DNA of 64,000 bases from Isoetes taiwanensis (Eukaryota; Streptophyta; Lycopodiopsida; Isoetales; Isoetaceae), in the NCBI GenBank assembly GCA_021234155.1, contig JAJEKV010000034.1, positions 5,034,028 through 5,098,027 on the forward strand. Reading direction: 5' to 3'. A model generated the notes under the pieces. It had not been told where the DNA came from. It made no database searches and saw nothing but the letters and a program-made list of their open reading frames with translations. Of this stretch, positions 48,039 through 58,499 are shown piece after piece (the stretch's first letter is position 1; each line of letters opens with the position of its first letter). The position numbers and the translations under genes are program-made.

Positions 48039-49440
48039 ATGGAGTATTACAAGGGTTCATTGAGGCGGTGGATCTTTGGTATGCCAATATATACGGTATT
48101 TGCAAGATCGAATTATCCTTCATCTTTTTCAAAGCAACAAAAGCATGCTCTTAGAGTACAAGCATTGGTTATGTGGTGCATGAAGCTATTCTTTATAAGA
48201 GGACTATGGAAGGTCTCTTACTAAGGTGTGTTGCTGGTCGACAAACTCATGATTTGTTGCAGCAAGCACATGATTGTCGAGGGCATTTTGCAGCCCGAGC
48301 GGCAGCTAGGAAGATCCTTCATTGGGGATATTATTGGCCAACTCTTTACAAGGATACGAGACTTTGTTAGCAAATGTGAGAAGTGTCAAAGGCATAAACA
48401 ATTGTGAGCCACAATAATATGCAATTCCATCCTATTTTGAGTGTTGGTCCATTTCATATGTGGGGATTGGATTACATTGGGCCTATCAATCCTCCATCTT
48501 CCAAAGGTCATAAGTATATCCCGGCAGCCACATGTATGTTTACAAAGTGGGTAGAAGCAATTCCGACAAAAGCATGCTACGAGAAAATACCACGGTAAGC
48601 TTTCTTTATCACAATTTGATTTCTGGGTTTGGTGTTCCAACCATTCTTTTGTCCTGTCGGGGAACTCATTTCATGGGGAAAGTAGTAGCTCGAGTTAACG
48701 AAAAAGATTGGTGTTCAACATGTACAAGCTTACGCTTATTATCCACGGGGAAATGGGCAAGTCTAGTCTACTAACAAAATTCTGAAAGCTATCTTGGCCA
48801 AAACAGGTGAAGGATAATCAAAGAAATTGGCATGAAGCCTTGGCCAGTGCCTTATGGAGTTTCAGGTGTACTTACAAGTTGGCTACGAGGATTTACACCA
48901 TTTGAATTGGTTTATGGAGTGCAAGCTGTGATGCCTATTCATTTGGACATTCCTTTGTGTTCATTTGTGGAGCTACCTTATTATGAGAATTTGGGAGAAG
49001 TTCCAACTCCAAATCAAGTGCATAATAGGATGGATGATTTGTTGCAATTGCAAGAGATGAGACAAGAAGCGTGAGACTTCAATATGAGGCATAAACAGAA
49101 AGTAAAAGCTTATCAAAGACAAGTTACAGGTTGTCAATCCATTTGAGGAAGGGCAATTAGTGTTGTGCAGGACCACTAAGAAGCATCTATCCAAATTTCA
49201 AAGCCCATGGGAAGGCCCATTTCGATTGATAAAGAGGTACAGTGGGGCTTTCTATTTGATGACTCGAAGGGGAATTGTTGCCTAATCCCAGAAATGGCAA
49301 GGATCTCAGGCCTTATTTTGAAAGAGAAGTACTTTTCTAAAGGGATTTGGAGTTGGCATAGCTCAATTACTGAGAATTGTGGAGAATTTTTGGGTTACAG
49401 CAGGTCGTTTTCTGTAAAACAGGTGGTGACAGTTCCATAA
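48039..49440 (+). pseudogene. integrase
   Basis: Pieces read LLQQAHDCRGHFAARAAARK and WGYYWPTLYKDT (zinc-binding domain, 48240-48365), then FHMWGLDYIGPINPPSSKGH with the first catalytic Asp, KWVEAIPTK, and after a shift GFGVPTILLSCRGTHF, where the second catalytic Asp of the usual SDRG box is replaced by Cys-Arg. The downstream half, with GFTPFELVYGVQAVMP at 48890, includes the C-terminal region to about 49290. Integrase would insert the cDNA. The changed core and several shifts show loss of function. Confidence 0.8.
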
Positions 49441-49729
49441 TACTTCATCTATCCTACATCAAAAGATGCGTTTCAGCGATCTGAATCCAACGAGCTATGG
49501 TGCAGGTCAAATGGAGTTCGGAACTCAAGATATCACTTTCAAAGTTTGCCACGATTACAAAGACTCTGTTTCGTCACTGTCATTTTGGACCAGTTTGTTT
49601 GTATTAGTCATTTGGATTTGAGGAGGGTGTAAATGTGTCATTTGGGGACATGTCCCAAGGACCATATGAGTTTGTTTTGTTGTGGGTTCTCCGCCACGGA
49701 GTGGCACATTTTCCCACTGTGGTCGCCAC

Positions 49730-50152
49730 TGTTGGGGTCGTCACCACTCACCACACCATTCACCACACCAATCACCACTCACCACACTTCGTCACCACTC
49801 ACCACACCATTCACCATTCACCACACCATTCACCACTCACCACACTATTCACCACTCACCACACCATTCACCACTCACCACACTCATCATATACCGTATA
49901 TAGAGTGATATACGCGCATGCACGCGTGCAGGATATTTGCACGTATGCATTGTGGAGCCAGGATCACCAGAGTATTATCAGAGAGAAGGAAGAAAGGGGA
50001 GAGAGAGACGGTGTATTGAGAGAGAGTGTTTTGCTTGATCTAGCTATGGAGATGATGATTCTTTGTGTTGTGCATTGCCTTGATCTGATAGATTGAGCTT
50101 GGATTGTTGGGTTTTTCATCCTTCTTGCAAGGTTAGAGTTCAGGCTCTAACA
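49730..50152 (+). repeat. 3' LTR (423 bp)
   Basis: Starts TGTTGGGGTCGTCACC and ends CTCTAACA, matching the 5' LTR. It contains the same promoter-like part and the 12-bp palindrome at 49919-49930. Homology with the 5' copy begins exactly at 49730. Confidence 0.9.
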
Positions 50153-50268
50153 AACATGGTTTGCAGACGACTAAACAAAGATAATGAAGAAATAAGATGG
50201 AAAGACCTCATCTCCTGCATCCAGAAAATGAGTTCTTGTTTCCATTTCTACAAGCAAGACATAATTAG

Positions 50269-50642
50269 ATGGTACAACAATAAATAATGCCAGGTACCCC
50301 ATGTAGACAACATGGCACATGCTAAAGAATTAAGTTTTTGCTTGATAATGTTGTATGGACCCATGTAGTATCTTCTATGGGTAAGTGCTTCCACTTAACC
50401 AAATATTGTAGGATTTGGGTCCTTTTGGTTTGCTTAGAGGCTCTGGGACTATTTCCAATTGCTCATCTGTCATTTCCAAGAGGGTCGGTGAATCTAGAAT
50501 CTCATCTGGATCCGGAGTATGCTTCTTGAGAAGGCTTACATGAAAGACTTTAATGGTACAACAATAAATAATGCCAGGTACCCCATGTAGACAACATGGC
50601 ACATGCTAAAGAATTAAGTTTTTGCTTGATAATGCTGTATGG
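50269..50642. repeat. 90-bp target duplication around a 196-bp patch copied from 41.2 kb
   Basis: The 90-bp segment 50269-50358 is repeated at 50553-50642 with one base difference. Between them, 50357-50552 is identical to 41151-41346, part of the chromovirus chromodomain region. It has no transposon ends and looks like break repair with a templated patch. Confidence 0.95.
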
Positions 50643-52426
50643 TTTCTTGCTACTCTAGTTTATATGGCATTTTCAGCATGCGAATAAGCAATGTACCATG
50701 GTATGGTTGAGAAACTACAATACTTGTCTGCAAAATAGAGAGAGAATTAGATGCAAGAGTCATACCATTGCATAAGCTGATATCAAGGACTCCAAAATTT
50801 ACAGCCTATTTCTTTATTTATAGAGCTCAGAGATTTGTCATAAGTCATAACCATCTTGAAAAAGCATTGTTGGTCATTGATGTATGCTTGTAGAAGTTAC
50901 AAACTCGTTCAAAAGCATATTTACCTTCACATGACTTCATGGAGGAAGCTTCGAGAACGGGGCACCAAATATTGAAAATGCAATAATTCCAATGTCAATC
51001 CCACTTTTCCTGTATAGATTAAAGCCTTTGAAGTTGTCCATTGCCATAACCTCAGATGTGAATATGTAACAGCGAATATGTAAAAGCTCCTTTCTAATGT
51101 CTGGACCAGGGATAGGTTCAATATTGTATATGTTTTATACGTAATATGTATTTTTCGAAAGATACGGCACAAATTTGAAGTATAATACGTCAAAAATACG
51201 GCAAAAACATTTCCGGCGTCGAAATTTTCGTGTCGTGAAAACAACAGTTTAAACACGCCGAAAAAGCCAAACTGATTGATTTCGCCCCCTAAGCGAAGGT
51301 TAAAAATTTAAGCCTAAAGCGAAATTAACCATTTAAACTTTTGGCGAAAATATTTCAGCGTAAGTGAAACTATTGCTTTAAACTTCATAAACTTTTTAAA
51401 CTTGGGCGCAGCGAAAATCAACTGTTTAAACTACGTGGAAATGTTTTCGTGGCGAAATGTTGTTTTCGCTTATCTTATAAAAATTTTAAAAGCATTTTTA
51501 GCGCATTTTGTTAAGGAAAAAAAGTTTTTGTGCCACTGTTTGGTCTGTTTTGAGCATGTGAATTATTATGTATAAGAAAAACGTGTTTAGCCCTAGAATT
51601 CACCTTGAACGTTGACTACTAGGTCAAGTCAACATACTCCTTGAAAAACGGTCAGCCTTTGAGGTGTGGGTTTTGTGTTCGGGGCCTGACGCCGGAATAT
51701 GTGAAGTGAGATTACTCCTTCCCAGAGTTTTCCGACCTTGGGTTCCTACCCTGTTCCTTAGAGACCTATAGGTTCCTGTCCTTTCCCCCTTACGCTCGAA
51801 CGAAATGAAGGGACTGATGTAGAGGGACAGATGCCAATTGGAAATGAGTGGACACTACGGGGAGGGTTCACAAGACACTACGGTCGACGGAGGTAATGGA
51901 ACACGGTGACACATAATCATCAACAGTGGATCGTGTATCTTGTGAAATCTCGTCTCCATCAAGATCGGCTCGATTGATTCGTGGCCGTTTGACCCCTTGG
52001 CATGCGTAAATTACTTCTCATCAGCAAGATTCTGTGGCATGCGAAGGGGTAAGCAACAACGGAAGTCGAGCCGGTCTTGATGGAGGGGGGGGGAGGGGAT
52101 TTCTCAAGGCACTTAGGTTGATTGAGGTGATGGTGATGGCCACAATGTCAAGGCAGTAAATTTGTTATACATGAAACATGGAACGAAGTGACAAATTGTT
52201 AAAACGACAAGAACCATTATATATGAATGAAACAAACACGGTAACAAAATATATAGAAGACAAAAACTTATAACAAAAAACTTTACTTTTTATTAATAGT
52301 GCCAGGTTACAATAGTTTGAAAATCCTCATGCACGGTTACAATAGACTGAAGATACTCATCACATCATCTTTCTAGGCAACACCATCTTCATCAGTTTCA
52401 TCATCCGGGGTTCCGTCCTCTTCTGC
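50643..52426. other. no gene recognised; left motif cluster at 51228-51490
   Basis: No coding sequence found. Within 51228-51490 the pentamers GCGAA and TTCGC occur about seven times, along with several TTTAAAC motifs. This resembles the subterminal repeats of a DNA transposon and is matched by a second cluster at 58060-58225. Confidence 0.5.
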
Positions 52427-53190
52427 CTACTGGCCTAGGTTTAACCTCCTCTGGCCCTTTTCCTTATTGCAACGTCCTCGAGACATGTTTCTTCTGACAC
52501 ATTGCCTGTTTGTCATGGTAATTGGCATTGGAGAGTCCGCTGGATCATGTACAGTTAAGTCCTCAGACGGATCTCCTATATTACTTGCACTTGGCCTTTC
52601 TGTATCAGACTTCTCTTCTGTATCTTCGCTGTCGTCTGACTCCTCCGAGAACATGTTCTCATCTAAATCATCTTTGGCGTCGACAAAATGGGTACGTTGA
52701 ATGTCCTCATCAACATGGTTGGAGGCAGTTACTGCAAGCAGCTCGTCCTCACTGTCTTCGAAGCTGTCCTCTTCCACTTCGGAATCTGCATCCATGAAAG
52801 GAAACTGTAGCTTACGACTATGGATGCACCACTGTTGCAATTCAAAAGCCGCCAGTTTGAGAAGTTATATACAAGTTTATCAGCCTTCTTATGCAGCAGG
52901 CGATTTCGTGTGACACTGTGTATGTACTTATAGGTACTCCAATTCCTCTCACTTGCACTATTGGAGGATACCAAGGAGAGGATAGTCATTGCAAGGACTT
53001 GTAATATATCAAAAACTTGTATGTGGGCTTGCCACCATGTATAAGATTCCATATTTGGTTCCTTCTTATGACTCTCCAGTGTGTCGTGAAGCTCTTCATC
53101 TGCCCACCTTCCACTCAAGTTTTGGTATTCGGTTAACTCGGCAACGAAAAGATTGTAGTCCGAGCTGTTAGGATTTCAATGATCACCATA
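52427..53190 (-). pseudogene. hAT transposase C-terminus with acidic tail
   Basis: On the minus strand, 53118-52729 reads YTWWQAHI, then QVLAMTILSLVSSNSASERNW, STYKYIHSVTRNRLL and ADKLVYNFSNWRLL. This is the dimerisation domain of plant hAT transposases of the DUF659-associated type, with its SxxxERNWS signature. A frame change at about 52850 leads into an acidic Asp/Glu/Ser-rich tail (52840-52427). The N-terminal BED finger and catalytic residues are absent: upstream the frame decays by 53300. It may be a truncated transposon or the C-terminus of a larger domesticated gene. Confidence 0.8.
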
Positions 53191-53435
53191 GTTTTATCTA
53201 CTATGATGTTCAACGGAAAGAAGGCCTGACTAGAGGTCCAGATGTCAAATACATTGCATGTGCAGATGTTTGACTCACTCGCAATTAACTATTACACAAA
53301 CAACTCAATGCGGCAACGTAACCCCCAAAATTCTATTGAGTCAAACAAATCCTCGTCAACGAACGTTAGTTCATGTGCATCTGAGATCTTAGGGAAAAGT
53401 ATCATAATGTAGATAGATAGAAGTGTATTCGAAGC

Positions 53436-53960
53436 TCACGGGACAAAGTAATCATCCTGATCCTCCACCACCACATTTGGACCAGGGTTCATCCAATCAT
53501 CTTGTGACCCAAGAGTGGGAGGCAAGTACTGGTTAATATCTGATACATCCTCACCTTCACACGGTTCTTCCACCCCCCTCCAAAGGTCCATCTCACGTTG
53601 GCTTTGGAATGCATGCGCCATTCCGTCCCTCCTGCGAGCAACTAAAGGTGGCAAGGATGGCATGCGTGATTGCATGTTAAGCACGGCATACTGCCGCTCC
53701 GGTATAATATATCCATCCTCTGCTGGACAGAACCTACTGCCCATCATCCAATCCAATAAACACCTCAAATGCAGACGATGTCCACATCCCAAGGCATACC
53801 AACCAACTTGGGTCAAATTGTCCCCACAACATTGACAATATCTGTAGTGCCCATTCTTTACATCCTCCCACTGGCTCTCATATAGGTATTCGTGAGGGAG
53901 GTATGCAATACCCTGCTCCTTCGAGACTCTAAGGGGATCGGAATCTAAGGCCCTGGCCAA
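53436..53960 (-). CDS. RING-like zinc-binding protein
   Basis: A 174-codon frame. Residues 41-78 read YCQCCGDN, then LGCGHRLHLRCLLDW, then FCPAED, giving the Cys-x2-Cys ... Cys-x-His-x2-His-x2-Cys ... Cys-Pro spacing of a RING-H2-like finger, with one ligand not obvious. RING fingers usually recruit ubiquitin-conjugating enzymes. The acidic C-terminus ends with a Val/Asp/Asp/Tyr-rich tail. It overlaps the next minus-strand frame upstream (53945-54280) by 16 bp and may be a later exon of the same gene. It lies between a hAT transposase remnant and a kinase-like gene, all on the minus strand. Confidence 0.55.
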   Translation of the reverse strand: MARALDSDPLRVSKEQGIAYLPHEYLYESQWEDVKNGHYRYCQCCGDNLTQVGWYALGCGHRLHLRCLLDWMMGSRFCPAEDGYIIPERQYAVLNMQSRMPSLPPLVARRRDGMAHAFQSQREMDLWRGVEEPCEGEDVSDINQYLPPTLGSQDDWMNPGPNVVVEDQDDYFVP

Positions 53961-54280
53961 CCACGCATGTGCTCATTGTCTACTCTCAACACCCTGTTTT
54001 TCCTATCCAAAGCTGCAAGTTGATTCTTATTGTTTGCTAATTCTGCAGCCATCTTGTCATGAGCATTTGCACAGTCCTTTAAGCGCAAGTTCTCCCCTGA
54101 TAGAGTAAGATTTCGACTTCTTTCATTTTCTAGCTGAGCCTTTAGATCTACCTCTTCTGCCACTGCACCCGCTGCCACAACCCCCGCCACTTCTAAAAGT
54201 TTTATAGCATCTGGAAGCAAGTGAGTTATAGTTACGGGTTCATCACCCAAGGCACTTTCAGAATCGTTCATCTGCTTCAC
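53945..54280 (-). CDS. coiled-coil segment
   Basis: 111 codons. After an acidic start comes an Ala/Val-rich stretch and then a heptad-like series, AQLENERSRNLTLSGENLRL and MAAELANNKNQLAALDRKNR, that predicts a coiled coil. No domain is recognised. Same strand as its neighbours and probably an exon of the gene ending in the RING-like segment. Confidence 0.4.
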   Translation of the reverse strand: MKQMNDSESALGDEPVTITHLLPDAIKLLEVAGVVAAGAVAEEVDLKAQLENERSRNLTLSGENLRLKDCANAHDKMAAELANNKNQLAALDRKNRVLRVDNEHMRGWPGP

Positions 54281-54645
54281 TCTCTTGCTGCTACCACTAC
54301 CGCTTCCTTGTTTCCATTTTCTGCTAGCATAATTTCACAATCTCATAATATACTCCCCTTTCACAATCTCATAATATACTTGCTTTGAGATTAAAAAGGC
54401 AAACATCTTGTTGAAGAATGATTTTTATCATTGTTCCTTTTTGGACCCATCTCTCCAAAGCCTTAACTTCGGTGGATCTTGCGGAGCTCTTTTCCAATTA
54501 TGCTTTTTATTTTTGCCTGCTATCCTACTTGGCGGTCAAACCACCCAAGGTTGAAAACCTGCTTAATGCGTCTAAATTAGCCTCCATATCCTCATAATCC
54601 GCCCCTTTTTCTTGGGCAACAACTTCTAACTTGGTAGTTCCCATG

Positions 54646-55020
54646 TCACATGCAACTCCATGAACCTCTCAGAATTGTGACACCTTCTTTCTTGGCCACT
54701 AAAGCGCCCATTGCCCTCCATATCCTCATAATCTCAACAACTCTTTTGCACGTCACATGCATTTCCTCTGTATTTGTTCTAGCATGTTCCAACAACTCTT
54801 TTGCACGCGCTTCATTTGTTCTAGCATGTTCCTCTGCTCTCTGTAGCTGTTGTGCCCTAACCTCCGATAATGTAGGTAGAGAAGGGAATACAAAGCCATC
54901 TGGAGTTCTCAAAGAGGACAGAAAGGAGAAGTTGCCCCCTTGCCCAGTTTCATCAGCCCCTTCTCTCGGTTGACGAGAAATAGTTTCTTGCTGATGAGAC
55001 GAACTCGGTTGTTGAGACAT
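54646..55020 (-). CDS. Ser/Gln-rich start followed by an Ala/Glu-rich helix
   Basis: 124 codons beginning MSQQPSSSHQQETISRQ. A FVFPSLPTLSEVRAQQL segment leads to a charged helix with repeats of EHARTNEARAKELLEHARTN. The natural N-terminus suggests the first exon of the coiled-coil/RING gene. No family is recognised. Confidence 0.4.
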   Translation of the reverse strand: MSQQPSSSHQQETISRQPREGADETGQGGNFSFLSSLRTPDGFVFPSLPTLSEVRAQQLQRAEEHARTNEARAKELLEHARTNTEEMHVTCKRVVEIMRIWRAMGALVAKKEGVTILRGSWSCM

Positions 55021-55470
55021 ACTTTTTGTTTGGCACTAAGTAAGTTGTTTGTTCAATTTCATGCGGGTACGCTTTATGTTAACTGCACAAAATAAAAAAC
55101 AACTCAATATGACTTATAAATTATAAAAGAAATCAAGTGCAACGAAAACAAATGCATAAAATGCCAAAGATGTTTTATTAAATGTGTCTAAAGCAATCGT
55201 TCAAGCAATAATTTTTTTTTCTAGAGTACAAAAGAGCTCATAAATGGCATGCTAAGTGTGACTTGGTCCAGCTTGATCAGCATCATGTACACCTAACCCA
55301 ACTTAGGGAATCCAATCTGATTCCATTTGGGGTCTTGTGCAATGTGTTGGAGAGCAATTCCAAGTGCTCCGCATGGTGTTCAGTAGCTGGTTCGGATCAA
55401 ATTTGCGTGCCTTGTCTCGTATTGGGGATTCGATACAATGCTTCAAATAATCGCACATGTTTCGAAACCT

Positions 55471-56520
55471 CTAGCTTTGTTCAGTAGTACCCATGGCCTC
55501 TAAGAAAGAATGCTTGCATGCAAAATCAGCAAGGTAATAGATAAAGTAGGCTGTTCTTAAGAGGTCGAAGTCGACCCCTGCAGCCACCGTCTTACTTCCA
55601 TCTCTCTTGGGGCCCGAATACAAATCATCATGCATGTATGGATAGGCAAGTCTTTCATTCTCAATGGCCTTTTTGCCAGCACCATCCATGCCTTTGTATG
55701 CTCACCGCTTGGCTCACTTATTAGCCTTTCCTCTCCCCAATCATAGATACCAATATAAATAGCCTGAGTGTCCGTGCATCCTTTCTCTTTCCCAAAGTCA
55801 AAATGAAGCAAGACATTGCCCGGGTGCAAGTCCATGTGTAAATTGTGTTCTTTATGAAGCTTAAGCAAGCCGCTTAAAAATGACATAGTTAGATCACCCA
55901 CTCTTCGAGCAACATATAACTCTTGCTTCCTCCGTTGCTCAAGCTTATGGACGTCGACCTCCACACTAGGCTTATACCCTAATCTTTTTAAATGCATGCC
56001 TCGTAAACTCATTATCTCCATGATGCACAAAAAGAGATGCACAAGAACCCCCATTTCAATAAGGGAATATCAACCCCGTTTCTTTTCCAATCCAGCTTGT
56101 AACACTAATGCAGCGTATGATAGGTTTACAGTCTAACCTTGCATTTATACCCTCATGTTTTTCATCATGGCTCTTTACTATCACATCGGGCCTCAAGTAG
56201 CATCTTAACCGCGACATCATCATTATGAAATTTAACACAATAGGCCCTCATCTTTAGCAAAATTAGAAGCCAAGATATTGCATTTGTACACTGCCCATAT
56301 GTTCCGAACCAATTTAACTCAAGATTATCCTCGAGAGGAATCTACCACGTGTCCATATAGTCTTTAGCATCCTCTTTTCTTTTTCCCACTCTTTATCACT
56401 TCCCCACCGTGACATTTGGCTCTAATAGTTTGTGCCAACACTTCTTTAACTAGTGGGCGATTGATGGGTTTCTGCTTTCGATTCATCCAGTCAGATTCCA
56501 TCCAACACTTTGTCTTTTTA
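55471..56520 (-). pseudogene. protein-kinase-like domain
   Basis: Read from 56520 down in changing frames: a glycine-loop-like FGTYGQ (about 56310), the lysine motif DDVAVKMLL at 56195-56220, IIRCISVTSWIGKETGLIFPY for the middle of the N-lobe and hinge, then in the 56054-55557 frame LLKLHKEHNLHMDLHPGNVLLHFDF, where HMDLHPGN is the catalytic loop (HxDxxxxN), and IGIYDWGEE, a DWG in place of DFG. After another shift, 55689-55471 gives the helical end (RLAYPYMHDD-like). Catalytic Lys, Asp and Asn are all present in pieces, so the ancestor was probably an active kinase or kinase-like phosphotransferase. At least two frameshifts or introns interrupt it. I associate this DWG/DLHxGNVLL type with bryophyte and lycophyte proteins, from memory only. 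Confidence 0.7.
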
Positions 56521-57018
56521 GAGCCCTCTCAAGCCGGTAGAACTAGTTAAATTCCATACCCATGAATCATATTTCTCTTCCACAGCAGATACATTGCCAT
56601 CTATCCGCATACCTTCTTTAATCAATCTTCCAGTTCTAGCCTCTATCATTCGAGGCCCAAAAGCTCTCTCAGCGTCTTTCATGAGAGTTGAGTGGAAGTT
56701 TAGCCATCCTTCGTCTGTTGTAGTAATCAACTCTAACTCAGATGGGGTGGCAGCACATATTCGCTCATATAGCCAATTCATCAAAGCCGGTCTTAAGGAA
56801 GACCATGACTGTTGGGGTCTTGATCTTTTCCTCTGCATCTGAGTAGAGGACTCGGCTTCTGGGTTCATGTGAGGTTCTGCTTCTAGTCTAAGTCCTTCTT
56901 TAGGGTTCATGTGAGGCTCTGCTTCTAGTCTAAGTCCTTCTAACTCTTGTTGATTTATGGCAGTTTTAGAAGAAACTGTGTAACTAGCAATATGCCACCA
57001 GTAGCAAAACAACAACAA
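56518..57018 (-). CDS. unrecognised N-terminal segment upstream of the kinase-like region
   Basis: 166 codons with a hydrophobic start, an in-frame 14-residue tandem repeat (EGLRLEAEPHMNPK), a basic RKRSRPQQSW patch and a helical SLRPALMNWLYERICAATP segment. In another frame it runs on towards PINRPLVKEVLAQTIRAK before the kinase region, so it may be the N-terminus of that protein. Function unknown. Confidence 0.35.
   Translation of the reverse strand: MLLFCYWWHIASYTVSSKTAINQQELEGLRLEAEPHMNPKEGLRLEAEPHMNPEAESSTQMQRKRSRPQQSWSSLRPALMNWLYERICAATPSELELITTTDEGWLNFHSTLMKDAERAFGPRMIEARTGRLIKEGMRIDGNVSAVEEKYDSWVWNLTSSTGLRGL
56861..56944. repeat. 42-bp in-frame tandem duplication
   Basis: GGGTTCATGTGAGG...CTTC units at 56861-56902 and 56903-56944 differ at a few bases and encode two 14-residue repeats on the minus strand. 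Confidence 0.95.
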
Positions 57019-57108
57019 TACCTAAAAGTCTAGGGAAAAAAAAACCCACTTTAGTGAGTATCACAATCGTAAGCCGTAAAATAGTTCATGAAGATTCTAG
57101 TAAACTAT

Positions 57109-57176
57109 TGAGTTTCAAGTTTGACGGTTATAGGCACCCTACTGAGTTTCAAGTTTGACGGTTATAGGCACCCTAC
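57109..57176. repeat. 34-bp tandem duplication
   Basis: TGAGTTTCAAGTTTGACGG starts at 57109 and 57143, and a partial third unit at 57188. The remaining stretch to 58060 holds nothing I recognise. Confidence 0.9.
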
Positions 57177-58059
57177 AGTTAAACTACTGAGTTTCACGGT
57201 TGATGATTATAAGGAAATGCATTTTTCTCATTCTCTTCGACAAGTTTAAATTATGATATGACCCAGCTACTGACTCCATGAGATAACTCCCTCATAAAGA
57301 TTAGCAAACTCAATCGAACATATTGCACTTGACCACCTGGCAAACTTACGAATATTTAATAAAATATACGCCAATCCCTATATTAGTGTTGGACTTTCGT
57401 CGACAACACATCAGAAACTAGGGTATATCTCATTAAAATATCCTCCTAACTTTCCATGAGAGTACAACACCCACCTTTCGAAACCGCGTGACCGAAGCCA
57501 ACAAACGGCACCAGGAAAGGGCTATACACCTCGATAGAAGGTTGACCCTAGCAATCCTCGACATCAGTAATGACATCCACCCTCGGCATGACACAATTTA
57601 ATGTGGCACACCAGGCGAGGATCACTGCCTCAACCAAGGAATTGCCGAAACACTAACACCTAATCTCTCTTCAACTCCCTAACATTGCTACTGTTGTCGA
57701 TAAAAGGGGTAGGCAACAAGACTTCTAATTCTTATTTTTTTCCTTTGTTTTTTTTTTCGTTATTTGCATAATTTCAACTATCTAGGAAAATAAATCTGGA
57801 TTCGTCCATAGAACAAGACGCTCAACATCGTCACGCCCCTCGATGGAGGGGGGCAACAGGCAAGGGCCTCACTATGGAAGAACCCTAGACCTAGAATAAA
57901 GAAACAACAAACAAAAACTAACTAAATTTGGCCTAAAAACTAAGAAAAAGGTAAAAAAAAAAGCGGAAAGGGCACAGGTTGTGGAGCAGAGCGCAGAAGG
58001 ATTATCTTTTTTTGCGCAAAAGAATTGAAACGGTGCCTCTATATATAAAAATAATTTAG

Positions 58060-58225
58060 TAATAGCGAAAACTTACATTTCGTTCTTAAATCGAACGTAA
58101 AAAAACCTTTATTTAAACTTCTGCGAACTAAAAAACGTTTTGCGTACGTGAAAATAGTTTCGCGTAAACGAAACTAAAGTTACGCTTACACAAAACCGAA
58201 AAACAATTTCGCGTAAGCGAAGTGA
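58060..58225. repeat. right GCGAA/TTCGC motif cluster
   Basis: GCGAA or TTCGC occurs about five times, including the hairpin TTCGCGTAAGCGAA at about 58208-58221. A similar TTCGC...TAAGCGAA arrangement is found in the left cluster at 51277-51295. Neither terminal inverted repeats nor a target duplication could be fixed. Confidence 0.5.
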
Positions 58226-58499
58226 ACCCCTTAACAACAGCCAATAAAGTAGCAATTAGCTAGTCTAATAGCAGTTATAAGAATCCTACCAGTCATTCTA
58301 TCAGCAAGAATAGGCTGTGAATAACGTGGCGATAGCGATAGCGATGCTTGATAGTAAAATTTATTAACCTCCATGGGAGCCCGTAGGGTATGGGACAAAA
58401 ACAGATGTTTAGGATATCGATAAAGTATTACGAGAGAATATTTTAAGCAAATCATTAAAGATGCTCAATGTTATCTAAAAGCTCTCGAAACAAGTTCCC

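Larger units (their letters stand above)
42967..50152 (+). mobile_element. nearly full-length Ty3/gypsy LTR retrotransposon
   Basis: Two LTRs with TGTTGGGG...TAACA ends flank gag, protease, RT-RNase H and integrase in that order, the Ty3/gypsy gene order. AACAT is duplicated on both sides (42962-42966 and 50153-50157). The integrase KWVEAIPTK motif and the lack of a chromodomain point to the non-chromoviral plant branch (Tat/Athila group). All genes carry stops or shifts, so it could move only with help. Confidence 0.9.
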
